Shown piece after piece: positions 34,361 through 46,500 of a stretch of 64,000 bases of DNA; positions within the stretch are counted from its first letter, which is position 1, and each line of letters begins with the position of its first letter. The notes beneath the pieces are model-generated. The model did not search any database. It was not told where the DNA came from and saw only the letters and a program-made list of their open reading frames with translations. Origin of the DNA: Pilaira anomala (Eukaryota; Mucoromycota; Mucoromycetes; Mucorales; Mucoraceae); the NCBI GenBank assembly GCA_025716855.1, contig JAIXMQ010000033.1:1-64000 (forward strand), given 5' to 3'. Made by a program: the position numbers and the translations under genes.

Positions 34361-35021
34361 GGATCCTATCTAGAGATAGAAGTTTCAATGCAACGATGTG
34401 TCAATTCAACAAGATGTGCAACAATCGATTGTTGCATTGAAAACACCTTCAACGCTCAATGTGATATATCTCACCTATGCCATATCTATCAGTCTCAATG
34501 CAACGCATTATTGTTATTAAAAAAGTAGACTAATTTTTTTTTTTTGCTTTCAAAAAAATTTCTTTTTTTCGCTTTCATCCCATTTTATTATACAAAAAAT
34601 AAAAGCTCCATCCCATACTTTAAATGTATGTGGAGTAATAAAACACTCTTTTTTTTTTAAAAAAAAACAACACATAACTACAACTTACTAAAATACCGCT
34701 TCATTTTGATAACCTGCTTATTTCATAAAATGCTATAACGAGTATGACTGGTACCTCTAAAGGGCATAATATTTATACGCATTAACGAGTAAATAAAAAA
34801 CAGGCAAATACATATTTTCTTCTTAAAGAAAGTGAAATGATTCACGTTTAATATTTATAGGTATTGCACGGACAATTGGACTGAATCAGTGTTTTACATG
34901 AAACAACCAGTCGACATGTCGACTATAATATTCGAAGAAAAAAAGAAAGATTGCATGGCATAATAAGCCTATTTATAGCAGGAAACACATATATTTAAAA
35001 GCAGTATAATTAATATACATA
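34361..35021. other. Copy A interior, with perfect palindromes
   Basis: Non-coding. Contains a perfect 20-bp palindrome TGCAACAATCGATTGTTGCA at 34,417-34,436, set among further TCAATGCAAC repeats (34,385 and 34,495), and a perfect 16-bp palindrome AGTCGACATGTCGACT at 34,909-34,924. Both lie between the module and the array at 35,022. Confidence 0.65.
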
Positions 35022-35210
35022 GTGTGAAGTTAAAGAAAAAAGTGTGAAGCTAGAGAATAACTGTGAAGCTAGAGAATAATGGTGTGAAGTTAAAGAATAG
35101 TGGTGTAAAGTTAGATAATAATGGTGTGAATTTAGAGGATAGAAATGTGAAGTTAAAGAAAAAAAAGTATGAAGTTAGAGCATTGTTGCTGAGGTTAGAC
35201 GGTGAAATTT
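35022..35210 (+). repeat. Minisatellite, 21-22 bp monomers (TGTGAAGTTAGAGAATAATGG)
   Basis: Eight to nine degenerate units in tandem, each beginning GTGAAGTTA or GTGAAGCTA followed by GAGAATAA or a variant. The reverse complement of the monomer matches the units at 57,291-57,345 beside another copy of the conserved module. This block is the likely right boundary of copy A. Confidence 0.8.
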
Positions 35211-35846
35211 GACAATTATAGGCGAGGATTTTTTATGCAGCGTACATGGCACTTGGAAAGTTGCGACTTTTATGGCATCTGAGGACATCGTATTTTCTTT
35301 ATCTCTCCTCTCCTTCGTTTTCCTCCCAATTTTTATCGATAATAGATTCATTGATACACAAACTATCTGTATACAGCTTTAGTTTTTTAAATGCAAGATC
35401 AAATGACTAGTATCTTTGCAGATGTTATAAATCCAGGAACTGGAATTAGATACTTATCTGCGTCATTTTCGGAGTGATGTTCGCTATTAACGTCTAGGCG
35501 AAGTACTCAGGAGCTTCGTAAGAAGCCTGAGATAAGTCAGTAAGTTCTGAAATATTATCAGAGAGTAAACCTCGATATTTCTTGTAAAAATAGCATCTTC
35601 AGACAAATGATTGATCATATTGAAGATAAATATTAGCATATTATAATATGTCTATCGATAAGTCGTGTCGGTTTACAAGCAAGGGTGAATAACTTGAGCT
35701 ATAAAAAAATTACTATTGTTATATTGGTTTATTTAATAGAAAAAGGTGAATAATATTTCTATTTTACTCTATTACATTTATTTAAATTGCAAGGTTCATA
35801 TGTCGAGTTCAATATCTTTATGTTTTCGTATCTTCTACATATGAGG

Positions 35847-35877
<31 letters not shown>

Positions 35878-36265
35878 AACTAAAATTTTATTAAATACAT
35901 AGAGAATAACTAATAAAATAAAACAATGTGTCACATCGCAAAGGGATATAGCTTGAGGAACGAAAAAGGTGTAGAATAAAAAAAAAACACAACAATAAGG
36001 TGGTTTCTTTTATACTGTTAATCGTTTGAGCCTTTAACAATAATTCAAACCAGAAATAATTTGTGAAAAATCAGATCCCCCCCCCAAAAAAAAACGGCTT
36101 AACTCTTTTATTGGTTATCCCTGAAACACTGCCAAAAATTGTGTAGAAAGACCGAGAAGTTCATGATTATTAATAATGCAGATTTTCCAATAATATAAAT
36201 GGCTTTGATTTTTTGTTCCTTTTCTACTTTTTTATTTATTCATAAAACAATAAAACAATTAAAGC
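35211..36265. other. Intergenic spacer
   Basis: No gene seen. Contains a 25-nt T run (35,849-35,873) and a C9 run followed by A8 (36,077-36,093). The last 100 bases are the presumptive promoter of the WLM gene. Confidence 0.5.
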
Positions 36266-37305
36266 ATGTCGAACGAAATCAACTTCAAAGTAGGATTCAA
36301 ATCTAACATTATAGCATTTGAACACTGGAGTTTGGATGCCACTGTTGAACAAGTAAAAGAACACCTGGAAAAAGAAACAGGTTTACCAGTCGACAGTCAG
36401 AAATTATTATGGAAAGGTCGTATTCTTAAGGACTTGAACGTATGTCTGAGAGATCTTGCTTTACAAGATGGCAGTAAACTAATGTTGATGGGAAGTCTAC
36501 CCGTTCAAATCGAAAAGGTCAATGTACTCGATAAGAAAATCGATGAGCAAAGACGATTAGCTCCCAGCATTCGTTTGAAAAAGAAACAGCTACAACAAAA
36601 AAGAAAACCGGATCCAAATGCTAATTATACCTTTCATAAAATATCTGTTATTGAGGAATTTCCTAATCCTGAAAAAGCTAAAAATTTACTAGAAAGATTA
36701 CGAGATGATCGAGGGGTATGTTTTTATTCATACTTATTTATATTTGAATGGTTACTAATGGGTGTTTTATATATATATATACATAGATTCGAGCTATCAT
36801 GGCAGACAGAAAATGGTCAGTGGGTGAACTGATCGAATTAACACCATTCGAAGCTTCCATATTAGGATACAATAGAAATGCAGGTCAATTAATTGCCCTC
36901 CGCTTACGCACTGATGATTTGTCTGGCTTTAGACATTATGACTCTGTGAGGAAGGTTTTACTTCATGAATTAACACATAACGTTTGGAGTGATCATGATG
37001 ATAATTTTCATGCTTTGAACCGTCAATTAAATAAGGATGTTGTGAATTTGGATTGGACTGCACATGGTGCAAAAACCTTAGGTCAAGGTGAATTTTATAC
37101 TCCTGAAGAATACGAAGAGGACGAAATGGAAAACGATGTACTGTATGAGGCAGGAACTTATAGATTAGGTGCCGGTTCAAAATCTAATACTGCTGTTTTG
37201 GATACACCTGAGCTGAGAAGGCAACGTTTAGCCCAAGCAGCTCAATCACGGTTAACAAAGAAAGAAGAACAAGAAATGGATGAAGGTTGTGGATCACATT
37301 CATAG
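36266..37305 (+). CDS. Ubiquitin-like/WLM-domain metalloprotease-like protein
   Basis: Two exons (36,266-36,715; 36,787-37,305) join in frame across a 71-nt intron to 322 aa. Residues 5-80 form a ubiquitin-like domain (LEKETGLPVDSQKLLWKGR, LQDGSKLMLMGS). A WLM domain follows, with zinc motif HELTHNVWSDH: H210, E211, H214 and third ligand H220. Wss1/SPRTN-like WLM proteases act on DNA-protein crosslinks and SUMO/ubiquitin conjugates; the Ubl-WLM fusion architecture also exists in fission yeast and plants. The C-terminal 60 residues are acidic then Gln/Arg/Glu-rich and lack an obvious SIM or SHP motif. All metal ligands are intact, so activity is plausible. Convergent with eL15, 167 bp between stops. 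Confidence 0.9.
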
Positions 37306-37472
37306 ACAAACACTGTATAATAATTAGATAATACCAATACCAATAATAATAAAGATAAATAATAAAGTTGTAAAAAAAAATGTATATCTGTATTCTTTAA
37401 AATAAACAAAAAAAATTGTTGAGAAGTTTTCCAAAAAAAAAGACATGACATCTCTCTTTAACGGCGATACAC

Positions 37473-38087
37473 TTATCTGTAACGACGGAGAGAGAGGGTG
37501 TTGCGACGCTTCCAGGTGGCACGACGACCGGAACCCTTGGTGTTGTTGAAACGATGACCCTTACCGTGACCACGAGACTTACGACCGATGGCAGTAAGAC
37601 CACGAGCTTCACGACGCTTGTGAACGGGGTTAGCGATCCAGTTGATGTGAGCATCACGACGGATAGCCTTGTGAGAAGGATCAACGAGGATAACTTCGAA
37701 GTACTTGTAAGTAGCATCTTGGTTAACCCAGTAAGAGTTCAAGACACGGAGGTTAGCACACTTACGACCGATACGTTCTTCGGCAGTAGAGCGAAGAGAA
37801 CGTTGATACTTGAGTTGGTTAACACCCTCATTGACGGGCTTACCGTAGGTAGCACCCTTGTGAACGGGTCTCTTACGACCACCACGACGGACACGAATAC
37901 GGTAGATAACGAAACCTTGCTTGGCCTTGTAACCTAAACGACGAGCCTTATCAGGACGAGAAGGACGAGAGGCACGAGTAATGACGTTCAATTGTCTGAA
38001 CTCCCAACATCTAACACGAAGTAAGAAACGAGAAACATCAGATTGCTTCTTTCTGGAGAGCTCCTCGAGATACTTATAGGCACCCAT
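37473..38087 (-). CDS. RPL15: 60S ribosomal protein eL15
   Basis: Large-subunit ribosomal protein that lines the 5.8S/28S rRNA contact region. One uninterrupted exon of 204 aa, exactly the eukaryotic length, starting [18 protein letters not shown] and ending [11 protein letters not shown]. Very basic throughout, with the conserved [20 protein letters not shown] and [20 protein letters not shown] segments. Codon usage is distinctly more C/G-ending than that of neighbours, as expected for a highly expressed gene. Any 5'-UTR intron upstream of 38,087 cannot be judged. Confidence 0.98.
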   Translation of the reverse strand: MGAYKYLEELSRKKQSDVSRFLLRVRCWEFRQLNVITRASRPSRPDKARRLGYKAKQGFVIYRIRVRRGGRKRPVHKGATYGKPVNEGVNQLKYQRSLRSTAEERIGRKCANLRVLNSYWVNQDATYKYFEVILVDPSHKAIRRDAHINWIANPVHKRREARGLTAIGRKSRGHGKGHRFNNTKGSGRRATWKRRNTLSLRRYR

Positions 38088-39600
38088 AACTGAAAGACTA
38101 TTATTTTTAAATAGAATGTTTTTTTTAATTCATTTATTTCTCTTTAATGTCGAATCTTAGAATCAAAAATAGTTATATTCCAGTGTAGTTTTCAAGTCAT
38201 TGACTGTTGAGCTGTTGTTAAAAATTCGATCCACATTAAAAAAAAATTGACATAATTGTGTCCATCCATCCATCAATTCATCCATCCATTTATATGTAAT
38301 TCGTCAATGACTTGTATTCTACTGTGATATAACTATTGAGCTTCTCAAAATTTATTTGATCAATACCTTTGTCTGGAAAAAGAGGTCGAGCTCTAGTTGG
38401 CATTTGTTACATTTGGTTGTATTTCCTCCATGTTTCCCCTCACAAATGAAATGAATGCTCGCACTGTGACGTTTATAATTAAATCACCGGTTTTCGAAAA
38501 TGTGTTGCAACTTCGATATTAAATGCATGAAAAAGGTAAATGCCATGGCAAAAACATTTATTAAAGTGAAACAATCATATAAGCCAAGAAAAAAAAATAT
38601 CGTATGTGATAAAGTAGAGTCAAACTCTTTCACCTAGACAGAAAAACAAAAGACTTCGTATTGTTCGAATGAGAACATAAATATTGGGTTAATTAAGTAT
38701 GATTCAGATTGTGAACGCAGCAGATAACTATTCTAAATATTTATTCATTCTACTTTAATGTTAAGGTAAATTATTTAGAGACAGTTTTCTACTATGTGTA
38801 TATTCACTTTAATTTACTGGCTTTCAAAGTTAAACCTCTTTAAAATCTTGGGGAAAAAATCCCATCAAAAAGCAAACATCTTTTAAATTTTAAATATCGG
38901 TTATACGCATATCAAAGAAGAAGAAAAGAGCCAGGTATGTGTACAATTAATTTAGAAATAAATATCTCAATCAATTGAGTTTGATTCCTTTTTGTTCCGT
39001 TATTTATGCGTAAACGAAATTTAACAAGAAAAAAGGTTCCATATAATCTTCTAGTAGGCATGAATAAAGTATTCAACCTAGGTTAATGAGCCAAAAAAAA
39101 AAAAAGATAACGGCTTTAAACTATCATACTTTAATTACTATTCAAGTGCTTTTATTACGAGGGTATATCTTGCTGAATATTATACTATCAGTCCCTGTTG
39201 AATTTAGCCTTTTGCTTCGCTAATGTATCGTCTTTCCCTTTCACTTAGACAGAGTTCAGGAAAGCTAATGAAAAGTATTCGTTAGATGCAATCAATCCAT
39301 GTCTGCAAACCGGGAATTGAAATCCCGCAGCAAAAGTATATTTTGTGTACAGGGAGCATTGGTAATAGATGTTACGATGAATGCACCTGTTATCTGGACT
39401 GTACAACATAATTTACAAAGAATACATTTTTGAAGTTTATTATAATTGGATAGGTTTAATTGCTCGGAGCGAGAAAGGGCGTCCCCGGTCATTTTAAAGC
39501 TCGATTTTTTACAAAATCTCCTTTAAAGTTTTGTTTGTTTCTTTTTTTTTTAACTATTTTTTTTTTGTAAATAAAAACATTATATAAATTAAATCGATAT
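38088..39600. other. Intergenic spacer, eL15 promoter side
   Basis: 1.5 kb with no supported gene. A CATC-type microsatellite lies at 38,261-38,290. The region adjoining 38,087 should contain the strong promoter of eL15. No TATA or other element stands out. Confidence 0.5.
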
Positions 39601-40945
39601 ATGTCATCAGCAATAGTTGTTGCAACTATAGCACTACAAGGTGCAGCTGTGGGCGTATCAGGCGAATTAGCTGTACGCAGCTTATTTCGAACAAAAGATA
39701 AAGCTGCTCAAGTTCGAATTGGTAAATTTTTTCTTGGTCTATTTATGGCTTTAAAATCAATTATATTTTTGTCGTTTCATGCGAGGTAATATAATAGAAA
39801 AATGATTCGGAATAGAAACAAGGATATTATTTTTTTTAAAAAAAAAATTCATAGTCAAGGAAATACATGTTCAGTTACTGGAAGGTTAGCTGATTTATTT
39901 TATCAACTTGCAATGACAGCTGGTACACACGTACTAGTAGCTAGAGTACAATCTATTGTTCCAGTAAATTGGAAACGAAAATCACTTGTACTTCATTCAT
40001 TTTTTACAGTGTTGAGATGTATTATTGGCGTTATAGATGTTGGGCTTATTCATATCGAAAATTATCCAGATGGATCATGTAAATATATAGATGAAGAATT
40101 TGTGAGTTTTAATTTATAATTATAATTATTTTGAGGTATATTTGCTAATTCACTTTATCATATATTTATATATGTGCATTAGTGGGGACCAGTTTATACT
40201 TTATACGATACATTCATTGATGTTTATGTGACAGTTGTAATCTCATGTGTTTTGATAACTCATATTCGGTCTCTAGTTGCTGATAGAATGAAAGTCAACA
40301 AGAATCTTTATACATCAGTTATTTATCACAACGTTTTCCGAACAGTTTGTTTAACCATCGTAAATTTAATATCAGCTATATTTATTATCATGGTATGAAA
40401 TTTACTATATCACCACCCACAACTTGAACTAAATAATTTTATAGCAAGGTCAAGAATATGTAATCATGTTATTATGGCCGATTATCAATATTTTTTTTGT
40501 TGTGCTGGTAGGATATGATTCAGATGTAACGAAATCAATACGAAAATTAAGACAAAAGCGCTGGCGCACATTACCTACTACGACGACAAGTACAGTTGAT
40601 TTAGGCAGAATACCTTCCATTTCTATACCAACTAAAATACAAACAGACATTTCAACAAGTCTCTCTGATGTCGAATTGAATATGGATGTACCTGATACTA
40701 ACAAGAATAGTAATAATCATAATAGTTACAATAATAACAACAATAATAGTAATAATAATAATAATAATAATAACAGCGACCTAAGTCTTATTCAACTTGA
40801 GTTATGGAAAAGCCGACTAAGTTCTACTGAACAAAAAATTCAAGAACAAGCTGGTTATGATGCCAGAGAAGATAAAATATTATCCCTACCCAATTTTCAA
40901 AACCGTGGTAGTGCTTCATATGATACAGACAATACTTTAACTTAA
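39601..40945 (+). CDS. Multi-pass membrane protein, unknown function, poly-Asn tail
   Basis: Four exons (39,601-39,785; 39,855-40,101; 40,183-40,392; 40,445-40,945) join in frame to 380 aa. About seven hydrophobic segments fall in the first 255 residues (for example IVVATIALQGAAVGV, FLGLFMALKSIIFL, YVTVVISCVLIT, LLWPIINIFFVVLVGY), an arrangement reminiscent of a seven-helix receptor-like protein. The cytosolic-style C-terminal tail is basic, Ser/Thr-rich and contains a poly-Asn stretch coded by AAT/AAC repeats (40,720-40,780). No signature motif of a known GPCR or transporter is recognised. It is likely a Mucoromycota family. The B56 gene starts 142 bp downstream on the same strand. Confidence 0.75.
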
Positions 40946-41087
40946 TACACTCATAACAACAGAACACATTTACCTGCATACCCTTTTTTTTTAATAAACT
41001 TTTTTTTGATTGGATAATCACTCCGATATATCTACCTCAAAAACAAATCCTTTTTTAAACTTCACTTTTTTTCCGTATTCACTCATC

Positions 41088-43447
41088 ATGAAAGGATGGA
41101 ATGCCAATGTAACTTGAGCTAAACTTGTTTTATAGACACTACTAAATATTAATAAATATAAATTTAGAACTCGCCTATAGGGAATCGTTCACCTACTACA
41201 CCAAACTCACCAACAACAACAAGTAATTCACCTGTTCAACACATCACTATTCCTCACCCCATTGTATTTGTTCCAGCCCAAGATTCTCAAGTAAAAAATT
41301 GAAAAGAAAAGCATGGTTATATTTAGAGACTAATTTTTATTGTAGCTTCGTTCACCTACTTCACATAGACCGGGCACAGAACGAGATATGCCAAAATCTG
41401 GTCCTATCAGTCGTTTAAAGAATGCACCCAGAGATCAAATCCCAGTGACTAAAACCCCAAGACGTCAAAAATCCTCTCGTTTTTATGCAAAAGAAAAGAT
41501 TCAGTTAGAAAGAACACCTGGTTTTAACGGTAAATAAAGTAAATAAATATAAAAGAAAAAGAGAGGCTCACTCAAATACTTTAATATTTAGAGATACCAC
41601 CTCATTTAAGACCAGATTTATACATTCAAAAACTACGTCAATGTATGGTTATTTGTGATTTCTCAGATCCTTCAACCGAATTAGCAGAGAAAGAAATCAA
41701 GAGACAGACGTTGCAAGAAATATTAGAATATGTTGGTATCACTAGAGGAGTGCTAACATCCGAGGCACCTTATCCCGAAATAGTGAAAATGGTAATATTA
41801 TATTTTAGTAAAACATAAGACTAAAAAAAGGGTTATACATAGTTTGCCATCAATTTATTTCGTACCATTCCACCTCAAGTTAATCCGACCGGGGATGCTT
41901 ATGATCCAGAAGAAGATGAACCAGTATTAGAATTAGCTTGGCCTCATTTACAAATTGTTTATGAATTCTTTTTGCGATTTTTGGAGTCACCCGATTTCAA
42001 TATCAATTTCGCTAAAAGATACATCGATCAAAAGTTTATTTTACAGGTAAAAACTTATACTTTTTGTTTATTTATTTAAATGACATAGTATTTAACTATT
42101 ATTCAAGCTGCTGGACTTATTTGATAGTGAGGATCCAAGAGAACGAGATTTCTTAAAAACAACATTACATCGTATTTACGGCAAGTTTTTAAATTTACGA
42201 GCATTTATTCGTAGATCTATCAACAATATATTTTTTCAGTTTATTTATGAAACAGAAAGACATAACGGTATTGCAGAATTATTGGAAATATTGGGTAGTA
42301 TTATTAATGGTTTTGCTCTTCCATTAAAAGAAGAGCATAAATCATTTTTAAGACGTGTCTTGATACCACTTCATAAAGTAAAATCTTTGGTTCTGTATCA
42401 TCCACAATTAGCTTATTGTGTAGTTCAGTTCTTGGAAAAGAATCAAGGGTTGGCCCAAGAAGTAGTTCAGGGTCTATTGCGTTATTGGCCTAAAGTAAAC
42501 AGTCCAAAAGAAGTAATGTTTTTAAATGAATTGGAAGAGGTATTAGATGCTATTGATGGAAATGAATTTCAGCGTATTATGATACCATTATTTGTTAAAC
42601 TTGGACAATGTGTATCTAGTACCCATTTCCAAGTTGCCGAAAGAGCACTTTACTTTTGGAATAATGATTATATTGTTAGTCTAATGGCTGAAAATATGAA
42701 TGAAATTATGCCGATCATTTTCCCTACACTTTATAAAACTTCCAAAACCCATTGGAATAAGTAAGTAACACTACTTATAACATATATACATATAAATAAC
42801 TTTTTTTTTTATCTAGAACAATCCTTGGTTTAGTTTATAATGCATTGAAATTATGTATGGATATTAGTCCCGAGTTGTTTGATGAATGTGCTAACCAATA
42901 CAAACAACAAAGACAAATGTAAGTATATATTTGATTTAAGAAAAAAAAAAAGCCTTTTTTTTTTGTTAATGTCGAATGATAGTGAAAGAAAAAGACAAAG
43001 AGAAAGAGAAGAGAATTGGAAGATTTTGCAGCGTAAAGTATCTGGTACTAGTGCTGTTACAATCACTAAATCAACTGAAAATCAATTCTACAACTTTTCT
43101 TTTCCACCCAAACCAAATGATGAAGAGTTTGATGAACCAAAACACGAAGAACATCATGATGTAATTCATCCTGATATGGTAACTAATTATAATAACAGAT
43201 CTACCTGTCAATTTTAATAACCTTAATTTTTCTTGAAGCAACAATTTGAATCAGGAGCACAACAATTCCAACAATTTAGAAGAAAGTCTATTATACCCGT
43301 TGATGAAACTGTAAGTTATTTCTTTATTATACATTTAAAAGAAACTAATATCTTTGTTAGGTTTTTAATGAGCTATCTCGTCATATCAGTTTAGACGAAG
43401 TTATGAATCAAGCTCCTGGTGCTTCTGCAAACAATAGCCCAATATAG
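41088..43447 (+). CDS. RTS1: PP2A regulatory subunit B56 (B')
   Basis: Targets protein phosphatase 2A to substrates; fungal Rts1/Par1 acts in cell cycle, septation and stress. Ten exons (41,088-41,108; 41,168-41,290; 41,346-41,529; 41,592-41,791; 41,843-42,046; 42,108-42,760; 42,817-42,918; 42,983-43,178; 43,239-43,310; 43,361-43,447) join in frame to 613 aa. The first exon is only 21 nt (MKGWNAN). A Pro/Ser/Thr-rich N-tail precedes the HEAT-like B56 core, which has [52 protein letters not shown] and [19 protein letters not shown]. The C-tail is charged and divergent. Core identity is secure; the extreme N-terminus rests on a single intron call. Confidence 0.94.
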
Positions 43448-43538
43448 AAATATAATTAATAAATTAAAATTTTAGACGCGCGTCCGTTTTTCTATTTGTA
43501 ACTTTTTTTTTTTTTTTTTTTTTTTTGTATCTAAAACA

Positions 43539-46500
43539 ATGTCGAATGAGTTACAGCTACTAGGTAAACCCACATTTATAAAAAGAATATGCAAGTAGTA
43601 ATAACATAAAAAACAATAGAAAATGTCGAGCTAAAACTCGCCATGTGTAATACTGATGCACAATTGGAAAAGACCATTCAAGTCTTTCTTCCTCCAGTCT
43701 TGCTTAAATTGGCAAGCACAAATCCAGATTCGAAAAAGAAGGTCATGGAGATTCTTTCTCATATTAATAAAAGAGTAAAAGCAAATACCAGTATCAAGTT
43801 ACCTTTCGAAACACTTTTAGCACAATTTACAGATGATAAAGTCTCAACCTTTGTTAAAAACTTTACTTTAATTTATCTCGAAATGAGTGCACTTCGTTTA
43901 ACTCCAGAAGAAACCGCAAAGCATTTACCCGAATTCTTGAAAGGAATAAATCTTCGACCTTTACAACAAAGAATTGCTTTACTACATATCGTTTTACCTG
44001 TAATTTTTTTTTTTTTTAAAAAAAAAAATTATGCATAATCTTAATTTAATTTTTTTATTATCAGGTACTATCAAAATGGAAAATGGATCACGGAGAACAA
44101 TTAACTGCAAGAGATAACGTATTTCATTTTAACGAAAACCCAAAAGATGTCACAGTGATTACGAACTTCTTCTTAGATATCATGTTATATCAACCTTTAA
44201 CCGCAAGGGAGATTGCAGATACTGAAACACCACCAAAATATCCAGGTCTCAGTCCTATTGCTGTTGAAGAAGTAACAAATAAAGGAAAAATTGAATGGAC
44301 AACTTCAAAGTTAAAGGATGCTAAATTAGGCATCATGAACTTTATTCTGACCCCAATTTTCACTGATACTGAACGTTTACCTCTTCTTGTGGCTGGTGTA
44401 TGTGACCCGAATCATCAAGTTGTTTCAGCTTGTGAAGACGGTATGCGTAGATGGACCGGAAATGTTGATTATGAAGATATAAATACTATCCAATCTCTCT
44501 ATAAATTATATTTGGGTTCAAAGCCTAGTACTCGGTTAGCTGGAAGAGATGGTAGATCACAGGCGCCTAATTCTGTTAAACTTCGTGTACTTCAATATCT
44601 TGGTAAATCCATTGTTGCTACCAATATGGTGTCTCCTATGATCCAAGTCATTTTTGATGGTATCTATGGCGATTCTACTACTGTTAAACTTCAAAGGGCT
44701 GCCATTTCCTTTTTACAATGGTGTGCTCGTATGGTAAGTTGTTTTTGTTATCATACTTGTTGATACATTTATTTAATTATATTTATTTAGAGTAATGAAT
44801 CTAGTATTGGACCCGTAGCTCCCGTCATTATTTCCGGTTTACTAAAGTATATTAACGAAAATGATGACTCTCAAGGTTTTGATGCCGAAAGTATCAAAGG
44901 TTATGCTTATGTTGCATGTGGTCTCGTTGCAAAGAAAGGTTAGATTAAAAAAAAACGAAGCTTACATGCTTATATACTAAATTTTTATCTTATGTAGTTC
45001 CTAAAGTCGGATTAGAAGATACTAGTATGTTGGCTTTATTCTTTGATAACCTCGAGAAAGAACACAAGAATGTTAGAACCTATGTCCAAGATGCCCTTTC
45101 ATCCATGATTGAAATCTACGTAAATATCTCCCCAGATGCTCCTATTTACAAGGATCTCCAAGATATTCTTTTAAAAGCTGTACAAAAGGTAATATATCTA
45201 AATAAGCCGATAGTTTCAATTATCTAATCCAAGTTTACTTTTTTTTTCAGTCCGATTCTTATTCTCGTTACATGGCTTTAAAATATGCCAATGCAATCTA
45301 TCCATTCTCTTGTGTTTTTGCTCGTTATGTATGTCTTTTAGGTAGCTCAGCCTCAGTTGTAAAGCTTGATGTCAAGGAAGAAGCCAAACGTGGTCTAAAG
45401 CCATTTGTACGCAACCGATATGGCCTTGTAGAAAACGTGGATGTGATTTCCCCCAACGAATTGCCCAAGTTTGCTGAGCTTGTTAACTATATACACAATC
45501 ATCGTCCTGATCAAGAATTCTCATTATCTTCCAAGACACCTACTATCAAGGGGTATCCAGTCGAAGTCTATTCCGAGATTCTCAGTTTCTTAAGAATGAT
45601 TTGGATTCTTGAGGTTAATCCTACCAATATTTTAATTGATCAATATGTTACGGATAAGGTTGAAAGTAGTATGTCAGAAGACCCTGTTACCATGAACAAT
45701 TTCAAGCAAAATGTCACTGAATTATGGCTTCGCGGAGATGCAAATGAAAAGCAAGTTGTTGAATTCTGGCTTGAATTCGTTGAACAGGGTTTGAATCCAG
45801 AACTCAAAGGTATTAGAGAGAGAAATACACAAATGGAAACAATAAGATACTTATCTTTTTTTTTTTTTTGTAGATTCCATCTTACTTTCTACTTCAGCTA
45901 AGTGTTTATTGGAAATCATTTCGCTTGGTCCATCTTCTATTGCAACCACCTTTAAAGACCGTCTTGATTTCTTTCAATCACTTTCACTTTCTGATAAATT
46001 AGAAACACGTACATTGGTATCACATATCTTTGGTATCATTGCCAGTAGTGAAACTATTCCTGAATCTGATATTGAAGCCAGATTAGATACTTTCTGTACT
46101 CTTTTGGAGACACCAGAAGGACCCAAAGTAAAGCAACAAGCATTAGATCAACGTCATGGTGCAGCATTATCTATTGGGTACTTGGTAGGTCGTTGTCATT
46201 ATCGACTTCGTAACCTTTCAGACGCAATTATTAGTCGATGTGCCACCAATTTAGTTAAACTTTTAGACGGTCCCCCAACCACTCCATTTTATTTACTTGC
46301 AAATGCTGCATGTCAATCACTTGCTGAAATCGGTAGATCTAAGCTGTTACCCTTCCCTATTGCTGCTGCTCCTACTGAGAAGTCCGAAAGTGATATGGAT
46401 ATTGGTATTTCTATGCAAGATGTCATTGAAAAGCTAGCTAACCTTGCAAAGACATGCAAGGATGCCAAGGTTCAAGAAAAGGCTACATTGTGTTTAGGCC

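Noticed and set aside
37397..37937. ORFs of 106 and 127 aa overlapping eL15
   Set aside because: Antisense or shifted shadows of the ribosomal protein gene.
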